DNA from: Lewinellaceae bacterium
Lineage (GTDB): Bacteria > Bacteroidota > Bacteroidia > Chitinophagales > Saprospiraceae
NCBI GenBank assembly: GCA_020636045.1
Contig: JACJYP010000007.1
Coordinates: 1 to 64,000 of the forward strand
Length of the DNA stretch: 64,000 nucleotides
Direction: 5' to 3'
How positions within the stretch are numbered: position 1 is the stretch's first letter; each line of letters begins with the position of its first letter. Positions 8,228-15,752 of the stretch are shown here, in pieces. Under the pieces are notes generated by a model. The model did no database searches. It was not told the DNA's origin and saw only the letters and a program-made list of their open reading frames with translations. A program made the translations under genes and the position numbers.

Positions 8228-9742
8228 TTATTTATCGGTTCTTTCGTACAGTATGTACGCTTTGCCCGGAAATTCCGCACTGTCGGCGCGGATGAATCCG
8301 TGGCTTTCCCAATCTTCATGCGAAGAAATATCGCAGCGCGGGCTGGCGAGTGCAAAACGGCAGGAATCGATATTTGGGCTGAGTTCGAGGTGATGAAATC
8401 GCTGTAAGTACGTGTGCGCCTGCTGGTTGTACATCAGACCTTCACAAACGGCAACCGTTGAGCCGGCGGGAATGATGCGCTGCAGATAAGGCAGGTCGTG
8501 CAGAATACCGTTGTCGCGGCCGGGCTTCCCGAACAGGAACGCCGTGTAGGCGGCGAGTACGAACACACCCGCGATCAACCAGACGCGCAATCTTCCGAAA
8601 AAATGAATTTGTGCTTCAGTAGGATCTAACAGTAACTTATTTATAAAAGGCAAATAGAAAAAACCGGCGGCCAAGGCAAACATCGGCATGCCCGGGATCA
8701 CGTAGATGCCGTTTTGCCGCGCGCTGAGCATGATCGGCAATGTTGCGGCGAAGCCCATGAACAGAAAAAACAGCGCCAGCATGCGTTCGCGCCGGAAGGC
8801 AGTATCCATGCGCGATCGACGGTAGAAAAAATAGAGCAGTAAAAACAGCCCGATCAGCCCCGCCTGCTCTTTTACCAGAATTCTGAAAATATGCAGCCGC
8901 GCCCAGCCGGTCATTTCGGCATCTTCGCGCACACCCGACAGCACGACGCCCAGCCGCCGTTGCCAGTATTGTTCGAAATAATGCTGCGATTCGGGGATCA
9001 GCAACAACATGATTACAAACAACGCAAGCGCAGTAAAGCCGATCAGACAGGAACGCCACAAACCCGTTCCCGGCGAATAGCGGGCTGGTTGTGAAGTGGC
9101 TTTTTGAGCAAGAACGAGCAAAAACGGCGCCGCAGCCGGATACAGGCCTACCGGGCCTTTCGTCATCAGCCCCAGGAAAACAACTGCGCCCGCCCATACA
9201 AAGCCGAGGTTGCGGCTCTTTTCGGAAAACATAGCCTCCAGGGCGATCCATAGTGCCAGCAGGCAAAAACAGAGCAGGTTGTTATCCATCAGGTTGTTCG
9301 GATTGCCCCAGATGGCCGGCATGGTAAAATACCAGAAGAGCAAAGGGATCCAGCCGAAACGTTTTTGGAACACCGTGCCGCGCAGCGGTACTTCCCAAAC
9401 CCTGACGATCAGCCAGGCATTCAATACAAAAAGCAGCAGGGAATACAGTTTTTCGACCCACCAGTGGTCGCCAAACAGGTGAAAGAAGCCCGCCTGCAAC
9501 CAGAGCATCAAAGGAGGATTTTCGAAGTACGGCGCGCCGCTGGCGAATTCAAGCCAGTAGCCCGATGAAAACCAGGGCGCCCACATGCTGCCTTTCCCCT
9601 CTGCCAGGTTGCGGGCCATGGACGCATATAACAATCCGTCGCCGAACAGGCCCTGCGGTACCAGCCTGGGCAGGAACATGGCGGCCAGAAACAAACCCGT
9701 AAACAGCCATAAAGTCCCTGTGACGGTCTTTTTCATGGTCAT
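8228..9742 (-). CDS. ArnT-like glycosyltransferase (GT39/PMT superfamily) integral membrane protein
   Basis: The 504-residue protein has about ten membrane helices and a first periplasmic loop with the acidic motif GDGLLYASMARNLAEG, typical of GT-C enzymes that transfer sugars from polyprenyl phosphate donors. The ENPPLMLWLQAGFFHLFG segment is a hallmark of the ArnT/PMT group. The C-terminal 120 residues are soluble and probably periplasmic. The acceptor (lipid A, glycolipid or protein) cannot be told. It lies 20 bases behind the PepP-like gene on the same strand, so the two are probably co-transcribed although functionally unrelated. Confidence 0.85.
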   Translation of the reverse strand: MTMKKTVTGTLWLFTGLFLAAMFLPRLVPQGLFGDGLLYASMARNLAEGKGSMWAPWFSSGYWLEFASGAPYFENPPLMLWLQAGFFHLFGDHWWVEKLYSLLLFVLNAWLIVRVWEVPLRGTVFQKRFGWIPLLFWYFTMPAIWGNPNNLMDNNLLCFCLLALWIALEAMFSEKSRNLGFVWAGAVVFLGLMTKGPVGLYPAAAPFLLVLAQKATSQPARYSPGTGLWRSCLIGFTALALFVIMLLLIPESQHYFEQYWQRRLGVVLSGVREDAEMTGWARLHIFRILVKEQAGLIGLFLLLYFFYRRSRMDTAFRRERMLALFFLFMGFAATLPIMLSARQNGIYVIPGMPMFALAAGFFYLPFINKLLLDPTEAQIHFFGRLRVWLIAGVFVLAAYTAFLFGKPGRDNGILHDLPYLQRIIPAGSTVAVCEGLMYNQQAHTYLQRFHHLELSPNIDSCRFALASPRCDISSHEDWESHGFIRADSAEFPGKAYILYERTDK

Positions 9743-9762
9743 TCGGCGTCCGATGCAGGCAA

Positions 9763-11064
9763 TCAGCCAATGACTCCGGCGTGCATCAGTTCTTCGATCT
9801 CTTCCGCATCCATGGGAATTTGATCGAACAGATCGACGGGGCCGTGGTCGGTGATCAGGATATTGTTCTCAATGCGGATGCCGAGGCTTTCTTCCGGGAT
9901 GTAGATGCCCGGCTCGCAGGTGAGCACCATGCCCGCGCGGAAAGGTTCGTAGCGGCCCATGAGGTCGTGCACGTCGAGACCGAGGTGGTGGCCGGTACCG
10001 TGCATGAAGTATTTTTTGTAAGCGGGTCGGTCGGGGTCCTGTTTTTCAATATCGCTTTTGCTGATCAGGCCGAGGCCCAGCAATTCGCTTTCCATGATCT
10101 TGCCCACCTCCTTGTTCAGTTCCTCGATGGTATTGCCGGGCACCATCAAAGCGCGGGCCTCTACCAGCACCCGGTGCACGGCGTTGTACACGGCGCGCTG
10201 GCGTTCGCTGAACTGGCCGTTTACGGGAATGGAACGCGTCAGGTCGGCGTTGTAATTGGCGTATTCGCAGCCGAAATCCATGAGCAGCACATCGCCGTCT
10301 TTACACACCTGGTTGTTTTCGATGTAATGCAGCACGCAGGCATTTTTTCCCGACCCGATGATGGGGGCGTATCCGTGGCCCGTAGCGCCGTTGCGGATGA
10401 ATTCATGAATGACCTCTGCCTCCACTTCGTATTCCATCACGCCGGGTTTGACGAATTCGAGCACGCGCCTGAACGCCTTGCCCGTGATAGCGATACAATG
10501 CTGGAGGGCTTCTACTTCCCAGTGGCTTTTCACCGTCTGCAATTTTTTCAGAATGGGCTGAGAGCGGTGCAGCGTATGCGCCGGGTAGCGCTGAATGATC
10601 TCGTGCGCATATCGCAGATCGCGGTGCTCCACCGGAGAGGCATACCGGTCATTTTCGTTGATATTCAAATAGATACCTTCCGAAAGCAGGATCAGTTCGT
10701 TGAGCATGACCTCCGCTTCGTCAAGGAAATAAACCTTGCCGATACCCGAAGCGACCCTGGCTTCTTCCTTGGTGTATTTATGGCCTTCCCAGACGGCGAT
10801 ATGCTCGTTGGTACGCTTGATCAGCAGCACCTCCTGGTGGTCTTCACGCGGGCAATCGGGAAACAGCACCAGCATGGTCTCCTCCTGATCGATGCCGGAG
10901 AGATAATACAACCCTGCATTTTGCCGGAAAGAAAAATACTGGTCGCCGGAGCGCGGCATCTGGTCGTTCGCATTGAAAATAGCGATCGTACCCGGTTTCA
11001 TTTCACGGGTAAAACGTTTTCGGTTGTGCTGGAAGAGTTCCTGGCTGAGTGCTTTATATTTCAT
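9763..11064 (-). CDS. pepP: Xaa-Pro aminopeptidase (M24B)
   Basis: This 433-residue metallopeptidase removes N-terminal residues preceding proline. The N-terminal AMP_N domain covers roughly residues 1-150, followed by the pita-bread catalytic domain. Metal ligands are visible in LMDFGCEYANYNADLT (two Asp), GTGHHLGLDVHD (His), LTCEPGIYIP (Glu) and RIENNILIT (Glu). No signal peptide is present, so a cytoplasmic location is expected. The length and motif order match the family. It is first in a probable two-gene unit with the GT39 gene. Confidence 0.92.
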   Translation of the reverse strand: MKYKALSQELFQHNRKRFTREMKPGTIAIFNANDQMPRSGDQYFSFRQNAGLYYLSGIDQEETMLVLFPDCPREDHQEVLLIKRTNEHIAVWEGHKYTKEEARVASGIGKVYFLDEAEVMLNELILLSEGIYLNINENDRYASPVEHRDLRYAHEIIQRYPAHTLHRSQPILKKLQTVKSHWEVEALQHCIAITGKAFRRVLEFVKPGVMEYEVEAEVIHEFIRNGATGHGYAPIIGSGKNACVLHYIENNQVCKDGDVLLMDFGCEYANYNADLTRSIPVNGQFSERQRAVYNAVHRVLVEARALMVPGNTIEELNKEVGKIMESELLGLGLISKSDIEKQDPDRPAYKKYFMHGTGHHLGLDVHDLMGRYEPFRAGMVLTCEPGIYIPEESLGIRIENNILITDHGPVDLFDQIPMDAEEIEELMHAGVIG

Positions 11065-11258
11065 AGCTCATTCGATATGCGGTGAGTAATAGGCAATACG
11101 CCAAATATTTACTGCCTTTCAGGCCGCAAGTAGAAAAGTTTTGCCGACCTGTGCAAGCCGTAAGGTGTTGAAATTGCATCTTTGTCACTGGCAGGCTAAC
11201 GCGGATGGGCCGCGCAGAATTTTTTTCTCCGATCAATTTTGCTCAAACCCAAAAACGC

Positions 11259-11266
11259 TACTTTTG
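11259..11266 (+). promoter_or_regulatory. Minus-7 box TACTTTTG before gcvH
   Basis: TACTTTTG fits TAnnTTTG, with a TTTG at 11238-11241 placed as a possible minus-33 element. It lies 56 bases before the gcvH ATG. This argues against a gcvH start at 11205, which would fall upstream of the promoter. Confidence 0.55.
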
Positions 11267-11321
11267 CCTGGCTCCCGCACCCGGGAGGAGCGTCACATTT
11301 TTCATCACTCATTTTACTGAA

Positions 11322-11717
11322 ATGGCTTTCCCAAGTAATTGCAAATACACCGAAGACCACGAATGGATACGCCCGGAAGAGGGTAACACGGCCCTGGTCG
11401 GCATCACTGACTTTGCCCAGGGAGAATTGGGCGAACTGGTGTACATCGAGGTGGATACCGTCGGAAAAACCCTCGACGCAGAGGCGATATTCGGCACGGT
11501 AGAGGCCGTAAAAACGACTTCCGATCTGATGATGCCTGTCAGGGGCAAGGTGCTGGAATTCAATACCGAACTCGACGACACCAAGGGCGGAAATCCCGGT
11601 CTGATCAACGAAGACCCTTACGGCGCCGGCTGGATCGTAAAAATAGAACTGGCCGACCCTGCCGATCTCAACAGCCTGATGGATGCGGATGCTTACCAGA
11701 TGCATATCGGGAAATAA
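11322..11717 (+). CDS. gcvH: Glycine cleavage system H protein
   Basis: The 131-residue H protein carries the lipoyl arm that shuttles the aminomethyl group between the P, T and L proteins. The lipoylated lysine is K64 in [12 protein letters not shown]. The N-terminus [10 protein letters not shown] and the C-terminal [10 protein letters not shown] are standard. The ATG at 11322 is chosen because the open frame further upstream is not H-protein sequence and crosses the promoter box. The P and T genes are not in the window; glyA (32.7 kb) and lpdA (6 kb) encode functional partners. Confidence 0.95.
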   Translation: MAFPSNCKYTEDHEWIRPEEGNTALVGITDFAQGELGELVYIEVDTVGKTLDAEAIFGTVEAVKTTSDLMMPVRGKVLEFNTELDDTKGGNPGLINEDPYGAGWIVKIELADPADLNSLMDADAYQMHIGK

Positions 11718-11870
11718 AAGGCCGCTGCCATGCCGGTGCGTAAAGCCCGGATTTGAATATGACCGCCGATTTTCGTGTACTTTTATCGCGGAAACCGGCG
11801 TTTTTCTTTATAAACCGCAGCGTTTTTGCAGGTTACAATAACTTAATCCGCCTACAAGCCGCCAAGTCGG

Positions 11871-11878
11871 TACTTTTG
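11871..11878 (+). promoter_or_regulatory. Minus-7 box TACTTTTG before the GT2 gene
   Basis: An exact TAnnTTTG match lies 22 bases before the ATG at 11901, giving a short leader. Nothing else was seen in the gap 11718-11870. Confidence 0.5.
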
Positions 11879-11900
11879 CCGATAACTTCTGGAAAAGATC

Positions 11901-12647
11901 ATGGTGGATCATTTGAAGCTTAGCATTGTTATCCCGACAAAGAATGAAGGGAAGTACATAGGGCCAACCATCGCCCAATTTGAGCCGTACCTTGAAAAAT
12001 ACAAGCTCGAGATCATCATTTCGGATGCCGACAGCCGCGACGAAACCGCAGCCGTGGTAAGGGAATATCAGAAGCGCCTGGGCGACAGGCTCAAATTCGT
12101 GCAGAGCCGCGGCAAGCAGAACATCGCTATCGGCCGCAACCTCGGCGCAGCGCAGGCTACTGGAGATATCCTGTTCCACACGGACGCGGACGTGCGCATC
12201 CCGCGCATGGACCGCTTTTTTACCCGCATATTTTCACGCTTTGAAAACTCCGGCACTGTGGCCGCTACGGTGCCGATATGGGTATACCCCGAAGAATCGG
12301 GCCTGATGGACAAACTGTACCATATCCTGATGAACGGAGTGATCCGCCTGTCCTTCACAGCGGGTGTTTATCTTGCAAAAGGAGAATGCCAGCTGGTGCG
12401 CCGCAGCGTATTTGAGCGGATCGGCGGCTACAACGAAACCATTGTGGCGGGAGAAGATTGCAATCTTTTTTACCGGCTGCATAAAGAAGGCAAAGTCGCG
12501 TATTTTTATCGACTTGCCGTACATCACTCTCCCCGCCGATTCAGGGAATATGGCTATATGCGACTGAGTTTCATATACTTGCGTGAGGGCCTTTCCCTGC
12601 TTTTCCTGCGGAAGTCATACATGAAAGAGTGGACACCTGTGCGATAA
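11901..12647 (+). CDS. Family 2 glycosyltransferase
   Basis: This 248-residue GT-A enzyme has the nucleotide-sugar-binding start LSIVIPTKNEGKYI, the first acidic site ISDADSRDET, the DxD metal site in FHTDADVRIP, and the catalytic ED in IVAGEDCNLFYRL. A hydrophobic stretch near residues 140-160 may contact the membrane. The C-terminal YMRLSFIYLREGLSLLFL is also hydrophobic. It probably transfers a sugar onto a lipid or polysaccharide; donor and acceptor are unknown. It stands alone with its own promoter. Confidence 0.88.
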   Translation: MVDHLKLSIVIPTKNEGKYIGPTIAQFEPYLEKYKLEIIISDADSRDETAAVVREYQKRLGDRLKFVQSRGKQNIAIGRNLGAAQATGDILFHTDADVRIPRMDRFFTRIFSRFENSGTVAATVPIWVYPEESGLMDKLYHILMNGVIRLSFTAGVYLAKGECQLVRRSVFERIGGYNETIVAGEDCNLFYRLHKEGKVAYFYRLAVHHSPRRFREYGYMRLSFIYLREGLSLLFLRKSYMKEWTPVR

Positions 12648-12724
12648 TTTTTTTATTTGTCGCGAACAATCCCGCTTAGGCAGGCGTTTACGCCTTGCCT
12701 TCTAACCGCTTTTCTTTCTGTTTT

Positions 12725-14293
12725 ATGACATCTGAATCCTTTCGTTTGACGTCAAACCTACGTTATGACGCCCCGGCCTCGCTAGTCGTTTTTCTGGTCG
12801 CATTGCCGCTGTGTCTGGGCATAGCCCTGGCCTCCGGCGTTCCTCTTTTTTCAGGCATCATTGCCGGTGTGGTCGGCGGGATCGTTATCGGGCTCGTCAG
12901 CCGCTCGCCGCTCAGTGTCAGCGGCCCGGCCGCGGGTCTGACGGTGATCGTGCTCGATGCCGTGCAGTCCCTGCCGAGTTTTGAGACATTTCTGCTGGCG
13001 GTGGTGCTGGCGGGCGTATTGCAAATTCTGCTGGGCATTTTCAAAGCCGGGATCATTGGCGATTTTATACCCTCATCCGTGATCAAGGGCATGCTGGCCG
13101 CCATCGGCCTCATCCTGATCCTGAAACAGATACCCCATGCCGTCGGATACGATTCGGATTACAGCGGCGATATGTCGTTTGTTCAATCTGACGGAGAGAA
13201 TACATTTTCTGCCCTGTGGCACATGCTCGACAAACAATTTACGCCGGGCGCCATCATTATTTCCCTGCTCTCGCTGATCTTTCTTTTCTGGTGGGACGCA
13301 ACGCCGCTCCGCAAGAAGAGTATTTTTCAATACCTGCCCGGGCCGCTCATCGTGGTGGTTTTCGGGGTGCTGGCCAACGCGTTGTTTATGACGGCCGCTC
13401 CAGCACTCGCAATCGAGGCCGAACATCTGGTGTCCATTCCCGTAGCGGGCTCGTTCGATGCGTTTTTCCAGTTGTTCAGTTTCCCGGATTTCAGTCATAT
13501 CGGAAATCAGGAGGTATGGGTAGTCGCCCTTACGCTGGGCATGGTAGCGAGCCTCGAATCGCTGCTGAGTATCGAGGCGGTAGACAAACTCGATCCGTTC
13601 AAGCGGACTACACCCACCAACCGGGAACTGGTGGCGCAAGGTGTAGGCAATATCACTTCCGGCCTGATCGGCGGCATGCCCGTCACCTCCGTGATCGTGC
13701 GCAGCTCTGCCAATGTAAGTTCGGGTGCCCGCACACGTATGTCGGCCATCATGCACGGCGTAATGCTCGCCCTGTGCGCGATCGCGATCCCCGCGCTGCT
13801 CAACAAGATCCCGCTGGCCGCCCTGGCCGCTGTGCTGCTGTCAGTCGGTTACAAACTCACCAAACCCGAGATCTTTATCAAGAAATACCAGATGGGATGG
13901 GCGCACCTGGTGCCTTTCGTTACCACCATTGTCGCCATTTTACTCACCGATCTGCTGATAGGCATCGGCATCGGCCTTTTCGTGGGCGGGGCCTTTGTCA
14001 TTTTCAACAATTACCATTCGGCTATTTTGCACGTTGTCGACGGAAAAAACCACCTGATCCGTTTCAAAAAGGATATGTCCTTTATGCACAAATACGAACT
14101 GAAGCGGACTTTGGAAAAGGTGCCGAATGACAGCGATCTCGTGATCGATATCAGCAAGACGGGCTTTATCGATCTGGATAATGTCGAGTTGATCAACGAA
14201 TTCATCCAAACGGCGTCATACCGTGATATCCGGGTAAAAGTGCGCCGCCTGGAAGGACAAATTTCTCAAATCGTTAAAACCGCAAACGCATGA
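12725..14293 (+). CDS. SulP family anion transporter, probable bicarbonate importer
   Basis: From the ATG at 12725 the protein has 522 residues. The N-terminal LRYDAPASLVVFLVALPLCLGIALASG is the SulP signature region and ten or more membrane helices follow. The motif EAVDKLDP(F) near the middle and GMPVTSVIVRSSANVSSGA match the bacterial SulP group associated with carbonic anhydrase. The C-terminal 90 residues form a shortened STAS-like domain (DLVIDISKTGFIDLDNVELI). Its stop overlaps the start of the carbonic anhydrase gene (ATGA), so tight co-translation is expected and bicarbonate is the favoured substrate. Sulfate is the alternative. Confidence 0.9.
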   Translation: MTSESFRLTSNLRYDAPASLVVFLVALPLCLGIALASGVPLFSGIIAGVVGGIVIGLVSRSPLSVSGPAAGLTVIVLDAVQSLPSFETFLLAVVLAGVLQILLGIFKAGIIGDFIPSSVIKGMLAAIGLILILKQIPHAVGYDSDYSGDMSFVQSDGENTFSALWHMLDKQFTPGAIIISLLSLIFLFWWDATPLRKKSIFQYLPGPLIVVVFGVLANALFMTAAPALAIEAEHLVSIPVAGSFDAFFQLFSFPDFSHIGNQEVWVVALTLGMVASLESLLSIEAVDKLDPFKRTTPTNRELVAQGVGNITSGLIGGMPVTSVIVRSSANVSSGARTRMSAIMHGVMLALCAIAIPALLNKIPLAALAAVLLSVGYKLTKPEIFIKKYQMGWAHLVPFVTTIVAILLTDLLIGIGIGLFVGGAFVIFNNYHSAILHVVDGKNHLIRFKKDMSFMHKYELKRTLEKVPNDSDLVIDISKTGFIDLDNVELINEFIQTASYRDIRVKVRRLEGQISQIVKTANA

Positions 14294-14928
14294 AGCAAGT
14301 AGAAGAACTTTTACTCGAAAACAAGGCCTGGGCAAAAGAAAAGGTGATGGAAGACCCGCAGTTTTTCGAACGGCTGGTCAATATCCAGCGTCCCGACTTT
14401 TTGTGGATCGGGTGTTCGGACAGCCGGGTGCCGCCCAATGAGATCACGCAGACGCAGCCGGGTGAAATATTCATCCACCGCAACGTTGCCAACATGGTCG
14501 TACACACCGACCTGAATCTGTTGAGTGTGCTGCAATACGCCGTAGAAGTGCTGGAGGTGAAACACGTCATCGTTTGCGGACATTACGGCTGCGGCGGCGT
14601 AAAAGCGGCCATGACACGCCATTCGTTCGGGTTGATCAACAAATGGCTGCGCAACATCAAAGACGTGTACCGCTTTCACCAGGAAGAGATCGAGGCCTTG
14701 CCAACCGAAGATGAGCGCGTCAACCGCCTGATCGAACTCAACGTGAAAGAACAGGTGCTCAACCTCGCAGAAACGTCCATTATCCAGAAATCGTGGAAAA
14801 AGCGGAATTATCCCTACCTCCATGGGTGGGTGTATGCCCTGCAGGATGGCGTGATCAAGCCGATCTCCACGCTGGGGCCCAACTCGACCCTTCACCATCC
14901 GATCTATCAGTACGACAACCTGGACTAA
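14290..14928 (+). CDS. can: Beta-class carbonic anhydrase
   Basis: This 212-residue enzyme interconverts CO2 and bicarbonate. Zinc ligands and catalytic residues are in WIGCSDSRVP (Cys, Asp-Arg dyad) and HYGCGG (His, Cys). NVANMVVHTDLNLLSVLQYAV is the standard core. Its ATG overlaps the SulP stop codon, which implies that imported bicarbonate is handed to, or balanced by, this enzyme for anaplerotic carboxylation. A strong terminator follows at 14944. Confidence 0.95.
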   Translation: MKQVEELLLENKAWAKEKVMEDPQFFERLVNIQRPDFLWIGCSDSRVPPNEITQTQPGEIFIHRNVANMVVHTDLNLLSVLQYAVEVLEVKHVIVCGHYGCGGVKAAMTRHSFGLINKWLRNIKDVYRFHQEEIEALPTEDERVNRLIELNVKEQVLNLAETSIIQKSWKKRNYPYLHGWVYALQDGVIKPISTLGPNSTLHHPIYQYDNLD

Positions 14929-14943
14929 AGGACAATATATGTG

Positions 14944-14981
14944 CGATCAGGCTTCCATTACGGGAGTCTGATCGTTTTTTA
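14944..14981 (+). terminator. Rho-independent terminator after the SulP-carbonic anhydrase unit
   Basis: Arms cgatcaggcttcc (14944-14956) and gggagtctgatcg (14962-14974) pair with a 5-base loop and are followed by a T run at 14975-14980. Confidence 0.8.
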
Positions 14982-15045
14982 TGCAGCCGCTTGTCTGTAT
15001 TGGATTTCCCGCTTTTGGCCGTAAAGAATAAAAAAACTTACCGAA

Positions 15046-15561
15046 ATGCGATCTCTGTTCCTTTTATGCCTTTGCTGCATCGCTTCATCATCTGCCGCGC
15101 AGGATACTGCCTTCATCCGCGAAGTATTGCAAAAATGGAAGAATGCGGAGGCTTACACGCTTGAAGTGGCAGAAGCCATGCCGTCGGAGCAGTACGGCTT
15201 TCAACCGATGGATGAAGAGCGGACCTTTAGCGGGCAACTCGTGCACATGGCGCAAAACATGACCTGGCTGGCAGGGGAAAAACTGAGCGGGAAGAAATTC
15301 GAGCATCCGCTGAATAAAAAAGAGACACTATCGCCTGCCGAAGTACTCGAACTGCTGAAAGTATCCTTTGCCTATGCGCGGGATGTCGTGGCAAACCTGC
15401 CGCCCGAACAGTTGTCCGAAAAAGTGGACTTTTTTGCCGGACCCATGAGCAAACGGCAGATCATCCTGCTGATGCACGACCACCTGACCCACCACCGCGG
15501 GCAACTGATCGTCTATTTGCGGCTCAACGGGATAAAGCCGCCGCGGTACCGGGGCTGGTGA
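15046..15561 (+). CDS. DinB family protein, exported
   Basis: The 171-residue protein has a signal peptide (MRSLFLLCLCCIASSSAA) followed by a four-helix DinB/YfiT-like bundle. The metal-binding histidines are in GQLVHMAQNM and LMHDHLTHHRGQLIVYLRL. DinB-like proteins are often metal-dependent thiol transferases or hydrolases, and the substrate of this one is unknown. The signal peptide places it in the periplasm. It is preceded by the terminator of the carbonic anhydrase unit and is probably its own transcript. Confidence 0.85.
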   Translation: MRSLFLLCLCCIASSSAAQDTAFIREVLQKWKNAEAYTLEVAEAMPSEQYGFQPMDEERTFSGQLVHMAQNMTWLAGEKLSGKKFEHPLNKKETLSPAEVLELLKVSFAYARDVVANLPPEQLSEKVDFFAGPMSKRQIILLMHDHLTHHRGQLIVYLRLNGIKPPRYRGW

Positions 15562-15593
15562 CGGCCACCACAGAACCAGGGGCGATTTTAAGA

Positions 15594-15720
15594 AGTAAGC
15601 AGTTGGCAATAGCTGTGAGCAGTAATAGCAGAATTTAGTTAAAACAGGCGATGATACTCTTTCTAACGCAGTCAGTATCAACACCGCCACTGTTAACTGC
15701 TACTGCCAATCTGGTTTTCA
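15594..15720 (+). repeat. Dispersed intergenic repeat, copy A
   Basis: The stretch contains cagttggcaatagctg at its left and ccactgttaactgctactgccaa(t)ctggttt at its right. It aligns over its whole length with the reverse complement of 37658-37785 and in part with 60846-60955. It lies in the gap between the convergent DinB and malQ genes. No reading frame is kept. Confidence 0.55.
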
Positions 15721-15752
15721 AGATACCAAACTGTAGAACCATCGACCCTGCA

